In this document: positions 13,507 through 18,742 of the stretch, in pieces | Position numbering within the stretch: position 1 is the first letter of the stretch | Layout of the letters: every line of letters starts with the position of its first letter | From: a virus | Virus record (IMG/VR): IMGVR_UViG_3300035034_000721 | Span: 1 to 54,225 of that record | Length of the DNA stretch: 54,225 nucleotides | Strand: one strand, 5' to 3' | Notes under the pieces: generated by a model | Database searches by the model: none | The model's input: only the letters and a program-made list of their open reading frames with translations | Told to the model about the DNA's origin: nothing | Position numbers and translations under genes: made by a program

Positions 13507-14556
13507 ATGCAAAAACAAGTAGCAAGCGTTTCAGGAGGCAGAACCTCCCACTACATGATACATGCTCTCCTAGAGAAGTTTTCTAGAGAAAATGTAGATT
13601 TTGTCTTTTGTGACACGGGTGCTGAACATAAAAATACTTACGAGTTTATACGAAAAACAGAGGAACACTTTAACATACATATACAATGTATAAGACTGTT
13701 TATGCCAAAACCCGAAGGTGAGGGAGGCGAGTACATAAAGCTTACTTCTGAGCAGATTGGTCTTAACTATAAAGCTTTCAATAGCTTAATGGAAAAATAT
13801 GGCAGACCTTATGTACCTTCAGGTAAGTTCTGTACCAACCAAATGAAAACCAATATATATAAAAAATACTGCAACGACACTTATGGGGAAGGTAACTATA
13901 CAACTTGGATTGGTTATAGGTCTGACCCAAAAGACTCTTCTAGGGCCTGGGGACAGTCACTTTCAGGAACCTTAACTAGGTGGTTTAATATCCCACAGGT
14001 AGACCAAGGAGACTTTTACAAAAACTGTAACCTTAAGTTGGAGGTATCTATAGGCACGCTCATAGACTATATCGCTGAGAATAAGCTAAACCCCACTTCT
14101 CAGTCTGAGTGGCGTAAGATTATGAAGATAGTTGATCGTGTTATGAAAAATAAACAGATAGGGTATAGGTTTTTATTTGAAATATCCGACTTTGAGGAGG
14201 AAGATATACTGAAGTGGTGGGGGTCTCAAGAGTTTGACTTAGATATACCAAACCATTGTGGAAATTGCGTATTTTGCATAGAAAAGAGTGTAAATCAACT
14301 AAGTTACTTATGTCATACCCAACCAGAATACGCGTCAGAGTGGGTAATACAACTAGACAGTAATAAAATCCCAAATAAAGATAGATTACTAGGTGAAAAG
14401 GTTATGTATAGAGATGGAGCTGCTAAACTGACCTTTGAAGAGATAAGAAATAATGCACTTAGCAAGCCTAAAGAGTACTGGGAGGCCAGGGTGTATAGAG
14501 AAACTAAGTCTAACCCTTGTGCACAGAACTCGTGCGAATCTTATACAGTAGACTAA
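13507..14556 (+). CDS. PP-loop (PAPS reductase/ATP pyrophosphatase-like) protein
   Basis: 349 residues. The N-terminal SGGRTS (9-14) is the PP-loop, in a variant of the usual SGGKDS; FVFCDTGAEH near 33-42 is the second conserved strand. A CxxC pair in HCGNCVFC near 251-258 could hold a metal or cluster or bind zinc. Members reduce PAPS, adenylate a substrate, or thiolate tRNA (TtcA-type enzymes have both a PP-loop and CxxC motifs). Its place between tRNA genes makes tRNA modification an attractive but unproven idea. ATG after AAGAGAATTT. Confidence 0.75.
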   Translation: MQKQVASVSGGRTSHYMIHALLEKFSRENVDFVFCDTGAEHKNTYEFIRKTEEHFNIHIQCIRLFMPKPEGEGGEYIKLTSEQIGLNYKAFNSLMEKYGRPYVPSGKFCTNQMKTNIYKKYCNDTYGEGNYTTWIGYRSDPKDSSRAWGQSLSGTLTRWFNIPQVDQGDFYKNCNLKLEVSIGTLIDYIAENKLNPTSQSEWRKIMKIVDRVMKNKQIGYRFLFEISDFEEEDILKWWGSQEFDLDIPNHCGNCVFCIEKSVNQLSYLCHTQPEYASEWVIQLDSNKIPNKDRLLGEKVMYRDGAAKLTFEEIRNNALSKPKEYWEARVYRETKSNPCAQNSCESYTVD

Positions 14557-14562
14557 ATAATA

Positions 14563-14608
14563 CGCCTCCCAAGCCTCTACGGGTATGCTTAAATTGAGGA
14601 GGCTTTTT
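14563..14608 (+). terminator. possible terminator after the PP-loop gene
   Basis: GCCTCC (14563-14568) pairs with GGAGGC (14598-14603), followed by TTTTT; the long loop can form AAGC/GCTT inside. It is upstream of tRNA-Arg, so complete termination is not expected. Confidence 0.5.
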
Positions 14609-14613
14609 ACAAC

Positions 14614-14689
14614 ACAGGCGTAGCTCAACTGGAAGAGCATAGTATTACGAATGCTAAGGTTGTAGGTTCGATTCCTACCGTCTGTGCCA
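14614..14689 (+). tRNA. tRNA-Arg(ACG)
   Basis: 76 nt. Acceptor ACAGGCG/CGTCTGT, D arm GCTC/GAGC, anticodon arm TAGTA-TTACGAA-TGCTA, T arm GTAGG-TTCGATT-CCTAC, CCA encoded. A34 would need deamination to inosine by the host to read CGC/CGA. Confidence 0.92.
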
Positions 14690-14697
14690 CATTCTTC

Positions 14698-14726
14698 TTG
14701 ACTTCTTAATCTTAACCTTGTATAAT
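14698..14726 (+). promoter_or_regulatory. sigma70 promoter inside the tRNA array
   Basis: TTGACT, 17 bp, TATAAT, leader ATATATATTGAATAGAGAAAGGA. Confidence 0.88.
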
Positions 14727-14756
14727 ATATATATTGAATAGAGAAAGGAACAGAGA

Positions 14757-14930
14757 ATGACAATTTATCAAGTTAAAGGCTTTAAGAATAGGATTCACTA
14801 TATCAAAGAGTTAGCGTTAGAGCACGGAATACCAGTAAGCTCAGTGATAGAAGTTGCTAATTTGTTAGGAAAAGATGAAGACTTTGATGGTCTTGTATCT
14901 ATGGTACAAGAATACAGTGGGCAACTATAA
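14757..14930 (+). CDS. 57-residue hypothetical protein
   Basis: ATG after AAAGGAACAGAGA: MTIYQVKGFKNRIHYIKELALEHGIPVSS..., ending TAA 14928-14930. Helical with a possible HTH (ALEHGIPVSSVIEVANLLG). Directly precedes tRNA-Leu. Function unknown. Confidence 0.65.
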   Translation: MTIYQVKGFKNRIHYIKELALEHGIPVSSVIEVANLLGKDEDFDGLVSMVQEYSGQL

Positions 14931-14931
14931 T

Positions 14932-15008
14932 ACAAGTGTGGCGAAATTGGCATACGCACTGGTTTTAGAAACCAGGTTTTGAGAGTTCGAGTCTCTCCCT
15001 TTGTACCA
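14932..15008 (+). tRNA. tRNA-Leu(TAG) lacking the long variable arm
   Basis: 77 nt. The 5' half (GTGGCGAAATTGGCATACGC) is typical of bacterial Leu tRNAs, anticodon arm CTGGT-TTTAGAA-ACCAG (TAG), T arm GAGAG-TTCGAGT-CTCTC, A discriminator, CCA encoded. Only GTTTT lies between the anticodon and T stems, where class II Leu tRNAs have 10 or more bases. One acceptor mismatch (T-C). Confidence 0.8.
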
Positions 15009-15012
15009 AATA

Positions 15013-15092
15013 CGGGTTAATTTACTATTAACTAGTAGTAGCTGGTGTCTTCTATGATAGAACAGAGAGTAGTTTCTCTGAATTGATACCCG
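15013..15092 (+). ncRNA. cloverleaf-like RNA without tRNA identity
   Basis: CGGGT (15013-15017) pairs with ACCCG (15088-15092), enclosing three hairpins: GTTAAT/ATTAAC, TTCTA/TAGAA and CAGAGA/TCTCTG. The overall shape and the 80-nt length are tRNA-like, but there is no T-loop motif or CCA. Confidence 0.4.
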
Positions 15093-15214
15093 ATAACAGT
15101 AGTTCGGTAACGCAATTACCGTTAGCACAAAGTGGTGGAGTACTCAGGTATGTTGAAGCTATGCGTGCATTTGCACTATTATAGTTTCGAAGAACACGCT
15201 GTTCGAAATTCTAT
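15093..15214 (+). ncRNA. run of three hairpins between the cloverleaf-like RNA and tRNA-Ile
   Basis: CGGTAA-CGCAA-TTACCG (about 15104-15120), GTGC-ATTT-GCAC (15165-15176), and a 36-nt hairpin TATAG-TTTCGAA...TTCGAAA-TT-CTATA (15180-15215) that abuts tRNA-Ile. No coding frame seen. Could be a processing or spacer structure. Confidence 0.4.
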
Positions 15215-15290
15215 ACTGTCTTAGTTCAGTAGGTAGAGCAGTCGACCGATAATCGACAGGTCTCTGGTTCAAGCCCAGAAGACAGTACCA
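15215..15290 (+). tRNA. tRNA-Ile(GAT)
   Basis: 76 nt. Acceptor ACTGTCT/AGACAGT, anticodon arm GTCGA-CCGATAA-TCGAC, T arm CTGG-TTCAAG-CCAG region, A discriminator, CCA encoded. Confidence 0.92.
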
Positions 15291-15296
15291 AATTTA

Positions 15297-15439
15297 GGGT
15301 GTGTCCCTGACGTAATAGTGGTAAAATGCACCACTCGTGACGATAATACGAAAAAACGTGTTTAGGTTGAGGGGACTCATAATTTCCATACTAAACATAG
15401 GTCTGGTTAGCCTACTTGCAAGTAACCACAAGTTTCAAT
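15297..15439 (+). ncRNA. structured non-coding segment before tRNA-Val(CAC)
   Basis: Contains GACG..AGTGGT-AAAATGC-ACCACT-CGT (15310-15338), GTTTAG/CTAAAC (15360-15365 with 15391-15396), and GGTTA...TAACC (about 15404-15426). GTCCC at 15303-15307 could also pair with GGGAC at 15372-15376. No ORF or tRNA recognised. Confidence 0.4.
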
Positions 15440-15510
15440 GTCTTGTTCATCTAATTGGTTAAGCCCCTCCTCACAGGGAGGTAATAAGAGTTCGACTCTC
15501 TTACAAGACA
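15440..15510 (+). tRNA. tRNA-Val(CAC)-like, no encoded CCA
   Basis: 71 nt. Acceptor GTCTTGT/ACAAGAC, discriminator A, T arm AAGAG-TTCGACT-CTCTT. The anticodon arm CCTCC-TCACAG-GGAGG has a six-base loop, or a seven-base loop with a C-A mismatch; T33 then puts CAC as anticodon. It lacks the CCA that nearly all other tRNAs here carry. Confidence 0.6.
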
Positions 15511-15573
15511 GCTGCGGGTACAGGTAAATACAATCCCATCTTCGGACGGATGTTCCCTTACCTGCGGCAACCA
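15511..15573 (+). ncRNA. 63-nt stem-loop RNA ending in CCA
   Basis: GCTGCGGGTA (15511-15520) pairs with TACCTGCGGC (15559-15568), ten pairs with two wobbles, followed by AACCA. Inside is CATC-TTCGGACG-GATG. It starts right after the CCA-less tRNA and ends with CCA before CTT, like a tRNA of this array, but has no D or T arm. Confidence 0.5.
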
Positions 15574-15578
15574 CTTAA

Positions 15579-15655
15579 CAGGATGTAGCGCAGCCAGGTA
15601 GCGTAGCTCGTTTGGAACGAGGCGGTCGTAGGTTCAAATCCTTCCATCCTGACCA
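15579..15655 (+). tRNA. tRNA-Pro(TGG)
   Basis: 77 nt. Acceptor CAGGATG/CATCCTG, anticodon arm GCTCG-TTTGGAA-CGAGG, T arm GTAGG-TTCAAAT-CCTTC (one mismatch), A discriminator, CCA encoded. Confidence 0.9.
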
Positions 15656-15662
15656 AATTTAA

Positions 15663-15879
15663 TGTAGGGTTCGAACCCCTTGCGAGCTTTAGAGGTCGTA
15701 CTCGACTAGGATGGTGACGGAGGCATTAATAGTTGCTGTAAAGGCCCGCAAAGCCCTAAGCAACGCAAACCAAGTCCTTTCCAGCTCGTCTTAGTAGCTC
15801 TAAGGCATGGAGGGCAAAATGGCGAAACGAATACTCCTGAGCTAAAGGGTAGTAGGGTACAAACCTCGCAAGTCCTACA
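15663..15879 (+). ncRNA. about 217-nt multibranched RNA candidate
   Basis: Two coaxial long-range helices close it: TGTAGG (15663-15668) with CCTACA (15874-15879), and CTTGCGAG (15679-15686) with CTCGCAAG (15865-15872); between the 5' arms is GGGTTCGAACCC. Internal hairpins: GTTGCT/AGCAAC (15732-15737 with 15759-15764) with GGC/GCC inside, CTTAG-TAGCT-CTAAG, and GCTC..GGAG/CTCC..GAGC. More GC-rich than its surroundings. No RNase P, tmRNA or group I core motifs were found. Confidence 0.55.
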
Positions 15880-15924
15880 CAAAGTAGTTTAGCGACTGCA
15901 TTGTAGGGCGGATCTAATTTAAAT

Positions 15925-15997
15925 GTTGGAGAGATACTGGGTATCGGCAAGATTCCAAACCTTCGCCTGTAGAGTTCGATTCTCTACTCCTTCGCCA
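15925..15997 (+). tRNA. tRNA-Trp(CCA)-like, degenerate
   Basis: 73 nt with encoded CCA. T arm TAGAG-TTCGATT-CTCTA is standard. The acceptor GTTGGAG/CTCCTTC has two T-T mismatches, the anticodon stem around TTCCAAA has only three good pairs, and GATAC-TGG-GTATC replaces a normal D arm. Anticodon read as CCA. Functional status uncertain. Confidence 0.55.
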
Positions 15998-16001
15998 CTT
16001 T

Positions 16002-16074
16002 AAGATGTCTGTAGAGTGTACCCTGAGGTCACTTGCAGGAAAACGGTAGTACCGTTTCACCCTACAAACATCTT
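16002..16074 (+). ncRNA. 73-nt three-way-junction RNA candidate
   Basis: AAGATGTCTGTAGAGTG (from 16002) pairs with CACCCTACAAACATCTT (to 16074) at 15 of 17 positions; inside are CCTG/CAGG and AAACGGT-AGT-ACCGTTT. Tandem position after a CCA and tRNA-like length, but no tRNA motifs. Its 3' arm overlaps the -35 box of the next promoter (CTTGACT). Confidence 0.6.
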
Positions 16075-16101
16075 GACTTATTTAAGAAAAGACTGTATAA
16101 T
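16073..16101 (+). promoter_or_regulatory. sigma70 promoter inside the tRNA array
   Basis: TTGACT, 17 bp, TATAAT, leader ATATATATTGAATTGAGAAAGAG. The -35 box starts inside the 3' arm of the preceding structured element. Confidence 0.87.
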
Positions 16102-16145
16102 ATATATATTGAATTGAGAAAGAGAATAAATAGAAGGTTAAGTTG

Positions 16146-16185
16146 GTCGTGATTGGTGCTCTGGGTTCGACTCCCAGGCACGACA
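16146..16185 (+). ncRNA. tRNA-like minihelix (acceptor plus T arm only)
   Basis: GTCGTG (16146) pairs with CACGAC (to 16184), and CTGGG-TTCGACT-CCCAG is a perfect T arm stacked on it. The 9-base ATTGGTGCT replaces the D and anticodon arms. No CCA follows. It is either the stump of a deleted tRNA or a real minihelix RNA, the first element after its promoter. Confidence 0.55.
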
Positions 16186-16275
16186 TAGTAAGTCATAATG
16201 AAGGTAGTACTGCCCAACCATGACTCTATTGCTAGGCCAAGCTCAGCTTTTCCTTTCTATTTTATTTTTAACGTC

Positions 16276-16348
16276 AGTATAGCACAGTTGGTAGTGCAGT
16301 TCACTTGTAATGAAAAGGTCGTAGGTTCGAAGCCTACTGCTGGCACCA
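16276..16348 (+). tRNA. tRNA-Thr(TGT)
   Basis: 73 nt. Acceptor GTCAGTA/TGCTGGC (two wobbles), anticodon arm GTTCA-CTTGTAA-TGAAA, T arm GTAGG-TTCGAAG-CCTAC, CCA encoded. Confidence 0.9.
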
Positions 16349-16363
16349 CTTTTAAGGATTATT

Positions 16364-16864
16364 ATGCAGCAGATAATAGAAACAGTACGTAGCTTAATCT
16401 CAGGGTATAGTAGTATACACATTATAGAAGGGAAATTGTATGTACCTTTAACAGATGAAAAAGAGCTTGTACCTGAGATGTTACTAAACTCGTTAAAGTA
16501 TCTTGAAGATCATGGACAGCATAGATCCGTCATTAATAGTATGATAAACTTTATGACCTTTGGTTATAACACACCTCGCCGTAGTGGGAAAACTACTGCT
16601 TTAAGAGCTATTAAAGAAATGTGTGTACAGAGCTTCGGGTATAGAGAAATCGACGCTAATGCTAAAGCTACAAGCAGGAATAACGCAGAAGATTTTTATT
16701 TTTTAGAAAAAGAGGGCAAGCTTATATTTCTAGTATCTGATATGGGGGAGGAGTTATTTAAGAGGTACACAGGTCAAAGCATACATCGTAACTTTACAGT
16801 ACTTAGAGGTTTTAGGCATAGTCTTACACCTCTAGTAATTAAATTAAACACTATAAAGGACTAA
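16364..16864 (+). CDS. hypothetical protein with a Walker A-like motif
   Basis: 166 residues, ATG after AAGGATTATT. NTPRRSGKTTALRAI near 66-80 resembles a P-loop of helicase/ATPase type; LIFLVSDMGEE near 120 could be a Walker B strand. Too short for a motor protein; could be a small nucleotide-binding regulator. It lies between tRNAs and the NADAR gene. Confidence 0.65.
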   Translation: MQQIIETVRSLISGYSSIHIIEGKLYVPLTDEKELVPEMLLNSLKYLEDHGQHRSVINSMINFMTFGYNTPRRSGKTTALRAIKEMCVQSFGYREIDANAKATSRNNAEDFYFLEKEGKLIFLVSDMGEELFKRYTGQSIHRNFTVLRGFRHSLTPLVIKLNTIKD

Positions 16865-16865
16865 C

Positions 16866-17306
16866 ATGATTACAGAGTTTAAAGATGAAAATCGCTTTCT
16901 ATCAAACTTCTCCCCTTGTACTGTTGAATATGCTGGGTTGTCCTTCCGCTCTGTAGAGCACGCTTTTGTAGCAGCTAAAACAGAGGATAGAGGAGAGCAA
17001 GCACATGTGCAAACTCTAACTGCGGGGCAAGCTAAAAGATTTGGCAGAAACCTTAATCTTCGCCCTAGCTGGGATTTGATGAAAATAGAAGTAATGAGAG
17101 GCTTGCTAGAGCAAAAGTTCGAGTTGCCTGAGTACAAAAAATTACTAATCGCCACGGGTTCTCAGCAAATAGTGGAGGGTAATACCTGGGGAGACACCTT
17201 CTGGGGTATGGTATTTAATAAAGACGGTGAGCTAGGGGAAGGAAACAACAATTTAGGTCTGATATTAATGGAAATCAGAGAGAATTTAGTAGAAAATAAC
17301 GCTTGA
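16866..17306 (+). CDS. NADAR/YbiA-family N-glycosidase-like protein
   Basis: 146 residues. The family signature is clear: NRFLSNFSPCTVEYAGL (9-25), SVEHAFVAAKT (29-39), and NTWGDTFWGMVF near 116-127 followed by NNLGLILMEIR. YbiA acts on riboflavin intermediates, and NADAR proteins have been reported to remove ADP-ribose from guanine in DNA. Located in the tRNA array one base after the previous gene; ends four bases before a new promoter. A role against DNA ADP-ribosylation (DarT) is inference. Confidence 0.85.
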   Translation: MITEFKDENRFLSNFSPCTVEYAGLSFRSVEHAFVAAKTEDRGEQAHVQTLTAGQAKRFGRNLNLRPSWDLMKIEVMRGLLEQKFELPEYKKLLIATGSQQIVEGNTWGDTFWGMVFNKDGELGEGNNNLGLILMEIRENLVENNA

Positions 17307-17331
17307 CAACTTAAGCCTAACCCTGTATAAT
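17303..17331 (+). promoter_or_regulatory. sigma70 promoter inside the tRNA array
   Basis: TTGACA, 17 bp, TATAAT, overlapping the stop of the NADAR gene; leader ATATATATTGAATAGAGAGAAGGA. Confidence 0.88.
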
Positions 17332-17363
17332 ATATATATTGAATAGAGAGAAGGAAAGAATAT

Positions 17364-17486
17364 ATGTGGCGATTATTATATAAAGGCAAAATAGTGGACA
17401 TTAGTTGTAGTTTTCAGTTACTTCATGATATAGCAGCTAGATACCCACACTGGAAAGAAGAAGATTGGGAAGTTGTTCCCAATTAA
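17364..17486 (+). CDS. 40-residue hypothetical peptide
   Basis: ATG after AAGGAAAGAATAT: MWRLLYKGKIVDISCSFQLL..., TAA 17484-17486. Sits between promoter and tRNA-Lys. Function unknown. Confidence 0.55.
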   Translation: MWRLLYKGKIVDISCSFQLLHDIAARYPHWKEEDWEVVPN

Positions 17487-17509
17487 GAGATTTATTAAAG
17501 TTTAGTTTA

Positions 17510-17586
17510 GGGCCGCTAATTCAACTGGTTAGAATATCCGCCTTTTAAGCGGGAGGTTCCTGGTTCGAATCCAGGGCGACCCACCA
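17510..17586 (+). tRNA. tRNA-Lys(TTT)
   Basis: 77 nt. Acceptor GGGCCGC/GCGACCC (one C-A mismatch), anticodon arm TCCGC-CTTTTAA-GCGGG, T arm CCTGG-TTCGAAT-CCAGG, CCA encoded. Confidence 0.9.
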
Positions 17587-17638
17587 AGTTAAACCTCTCA
17601 TATAAGGCAATTAGAGCTGGATTATCATGTTTAATAAA

Positions 17639-17713
17639 ATTCCGATAGCTCAAGGGTAGAGCGTCCGACTCATAATCGGCAGGTTCCTAGTTCAAATCTA
17701 GGTCGGAGTACCA
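17639..17713 (+). tRNA. tRNA-Met or Ile2 (CAT)
   Basis: 75 nt. Acceptor ATTCCGA/TCGGAGT, D arm GCTC/GAGC, anticodon arm CCGA-CTCATAA-TCGG, T arm CCTAG-TTCAAAT-CTAGG, CCA encoded. Elongator Met or lysidine-modified Ile. Confidence 0.9.
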
Positions 17714-17719
17714 AACAGT

Positions 17720-17797
17720 CGCGGGTTAGTGTTCTGGTTGAACACATCGGTCTCATAAGCCGAAATGAGAGTGGTTCGATTCCACTACCCGCTACCA
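17720..17797 (+). tRNA. tRNA-fMet-like initiator (CAT)
   Basis: 78 nt. Starts CGCGGG and ends CCCGCTACCA, so the first acceptor pair is C-T and unpaired, the hallmark of bacterial initiators. Anticodon arm TCGGT-CTCATAA-GCCGA keeps two of the three G-C pairs of initiators, T arm AGTGG-TTCGATT-CCACT. Confidence 0.82.
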
Positions 17798-17804
17798 CTT
17801 TACT

Positions 17805-17856
17805 GGGGAGAGGTTAATTTCTCTTAGTTGGTTGCTTTTGTCTTCAACCTCTCCCC
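17805..17856 (+). ncRNA. 52-nt hairpin with perfect 11-bp stem
   Basis: GGGGAGAGGTT (17805-17815) pairs with AACCTCTCCCC (17846-17856). The 30-base loop contains TTAGTTGGTTG, like the loop of the hairpin at 12844. It occupies a position between two tRNAs and has no U-run. Confidence 0.55.
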
Positions 17857-17860
17857 CACT

Positions 17861-17935
17861 GCTCCCGTCATCTAATGGTTAGGATATCGCCCTTTCAAGG
17901 CGAGTATACGAGTTCAAGTCTCGTCGGGAGTACCA
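17861..17935 (+). tRNA. tRNA-Glu(TTC)
   Basis: 75 nt. Acceptor GCTCCCG/CGGGAGT, anticodon arm CGCC-CTTTCAA-GGCG, T arm ACGAG-TTCAAGT-CTCGT, CCA encoded. Confidence 0.92.
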
Positions 17936-17941
17936 TTTTAT

Positions 17942-18016
17942 ACTCGATTAGCTTAGTGGCAAAGCAGTGGTTTTACATACCAAAGATCGTTAGTTCGAAC
18001 CTAACATCGAGTACCA
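17942..18016 (+). tRNA. tRNA-Val(TAC)
   Basis: 75 nt. Acceptor ACTCGAT/ATCGAGT, anticodon arm TGGT-TTTACAT-ACCA, T arm GTTAG-TTCGAAC-CTAAC, CCA encoded. Confidence 0.92.
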
Positions 18017-18103
18017 GTTTTGGTTCATTACCAAAAAACCATTTATCTTAAAGCGCTTGTATGGTTGGAGCAGTTAAAGTCTGTAACAAGCCAGCAAATT
18101 TTA
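18017..18103 (+). ncRNA. structured spacer between tRNA-Val and tRNA-Asn
   Basis: TTTTGGT-TCATT-ACCAAAA hairpin, then AACCAT/ATGGTT and GCTTGT/ACAAGC as alternative longer pairings. No ORF or tRNA. 87 nt, again about one tRNA long. Confidence 0.35.
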
Positions 18104-18179
18104 GGGGGTTTAGCTCAGTGTGTAGAGCGAGGAGCTGTTAACTCTTAGGTCAGTGGTTCAAATCCATTAACCCCCGCCA
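18104..18179 (+). tRNA. tRNA-Asn(GTT)
   Basis: 76 nt. Acceptor GGGGGTT/AACCCCC, D arm GCTC/GAGC, anticodon arm AGGAG-CTGTTAA-CTCTT, G discriminator, CCA encoded. Confidence 0.93.
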
Positions 18180-18186
18180 CTTTATT

Positions 18187-18271
18187 GGGTGTATAGACAC
18201 GTATGGATCGTGTGCGGCCTGTAACGTCGTTCCGCAAGGCATTTTGGGTTCGATTCCTAATACACCCACCA
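18187..18271 (+). tRNA. tRNA-Tyr(GTA)
   Basis: 85 nt, class II. Acceptor GGGTGTA/TACACCC, anticodon arm GCGGC-CTGTAAC-GTCGT, variable arm with TCCGCAAGGCA, T arm TTGGG-TTCGATT-CCTAA, CCA encoded. Confidence 0.9.
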
Positions 18272-18275
18272 ATTT

Positions 18276-18350
18276 AGAGAGTTAGCTGAGACGGATTAGC
18301 ATGGGTTTGAAGAACCTAATAGGTTGGATCGTTACCAACACTCTCTACCA
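18276..18350 (+). tRNA. tRNA-Phe(GAA)
   Basis: 75 nt. Acceptor AGAGAGT/ACTCTCT, anticodon arm TGGGT-TTGAAGA-ACCTA, T stem GTTGG/CCAAC, CCA encoded. The T loop is ATCGTTA instead of the usual TTCRANN. Confidence 0.87.
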
Positions 18351-18358
18351 ATTTTAAC

Positions 18359-18431
18359 GCGAGTACGATCAAGGTGATCCGCCAGCCTTCCAAGCTGTGT
18401 AGTGAGGGTTCGATTCCCTCTACCCGCTCCA
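18359..18431 (+). tRNA. tRNA-Gly(TCC)
   Basis: 73 nt. Acceptor GCGAGTA/TACCCGC (one A-C mismatch), anticodon arm CAGC-CTTCCAA-GCTG, T arm GAGGG-TTCGATT-CCCTC, T discriminator, CCA encoded. Confidence 0.9.
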
Positions 18432-18437
18432 ATTTTA

Positions 18438-18512
18438 GCGCACTTGACAGAGTGGTAATGTAGCGGTTTGCAATCCCGTTTTTCGTTGGTTCGATTCCAA
18501 CAGTGTGCTCCA
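18438..18512 (+). tRNA. tRNA-Cys(GCA)
   Basis: 75 nt. Acceptor GCGCACT/AGTGTGC, loop TTGCAAT (anticodon GCA) with a T-C mismatch closing the loop, T arm GTTGG-TTCGATT-CCAAC, CCA encoded. Confidence 0.88.
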
Positions 18513-18538
18513 CTTTTAAGTCATAACCCAAGTGTTGG

Positions 18539-18609
18539 TAAGTGGTGAAGGCAAGCTAGTAGCGGATAAATACATGAGCCTTCTTAAAGAGTCTGTGACC
18601 GCCCACTTA
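18539..18609 (+). ncRNA. 71-nt RNA candidate closed by a 7-bp stem
   Basis: TAAGTGG (18539-18545) pairs with CCACTTA (18603-18609), and one base further in GAAGGC (18547-18552) pairs with GCCTTC (18578-18583). Acceptor-stem-like length but no T arm, D arm or CCA. Confidence 0.45.
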
Positions 18610-18617
18610 ATTTATTA

Positions 18618-18705
18618 CATTGAAGAGTGCTCCGCCATTAGCTATGGTAATCTTTGGTAAGGTGCGCGCAGTAGAGGTTCGATTCCTGTGGATCACTCCT
18701 CAATG
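18618..18705 (+). ncRNA. tRNA-like element with extended acceptor helix
   Basis: CATTGAAGAGTG (18618-18629) pairs with CACTCCTCAATG (18694-18705), 11 of 12. A T-loop TTCGATT (within GTAGAGG..CCTGT) is present, and the rest folds poorly; a loop CTTTGGTAA could be a Pro-type anticodon. CTCA, not CCA, stands at the tRNA 3' position. Probably a decayed tRNA or a tRNA-derived RNA. Confidence 0.45.
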
Positions 18706-18742
18706 CAATTTAATAATTTTTAGCAGTAGAAGGAAGTAAAGC

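Noticed and set aside
15711-15794. 27-codon ORF inside the structured RNA at 15663
   Set aside because: ATG after CTAGG is possible, but the region is better explained by paired helices; too short to decide.
15663-15879. RNase P RNA, tmRNA, 6S RNA or group I intron
   Set aside because: No GAGGAAAGUCC-type P4, no tag ORF, no conserved intron core could be found.
15756-15950. Minus-strand ORF in the tRNA array
   Set aside because: No ribosome site, opposite to all promoters nearby, overlaps the structured RNA.
16198-16392. 64-codon ORF across tRNA-Thr
   Set aside because: It runs through the tRNA and its product looks like translated tRNA; rejected.
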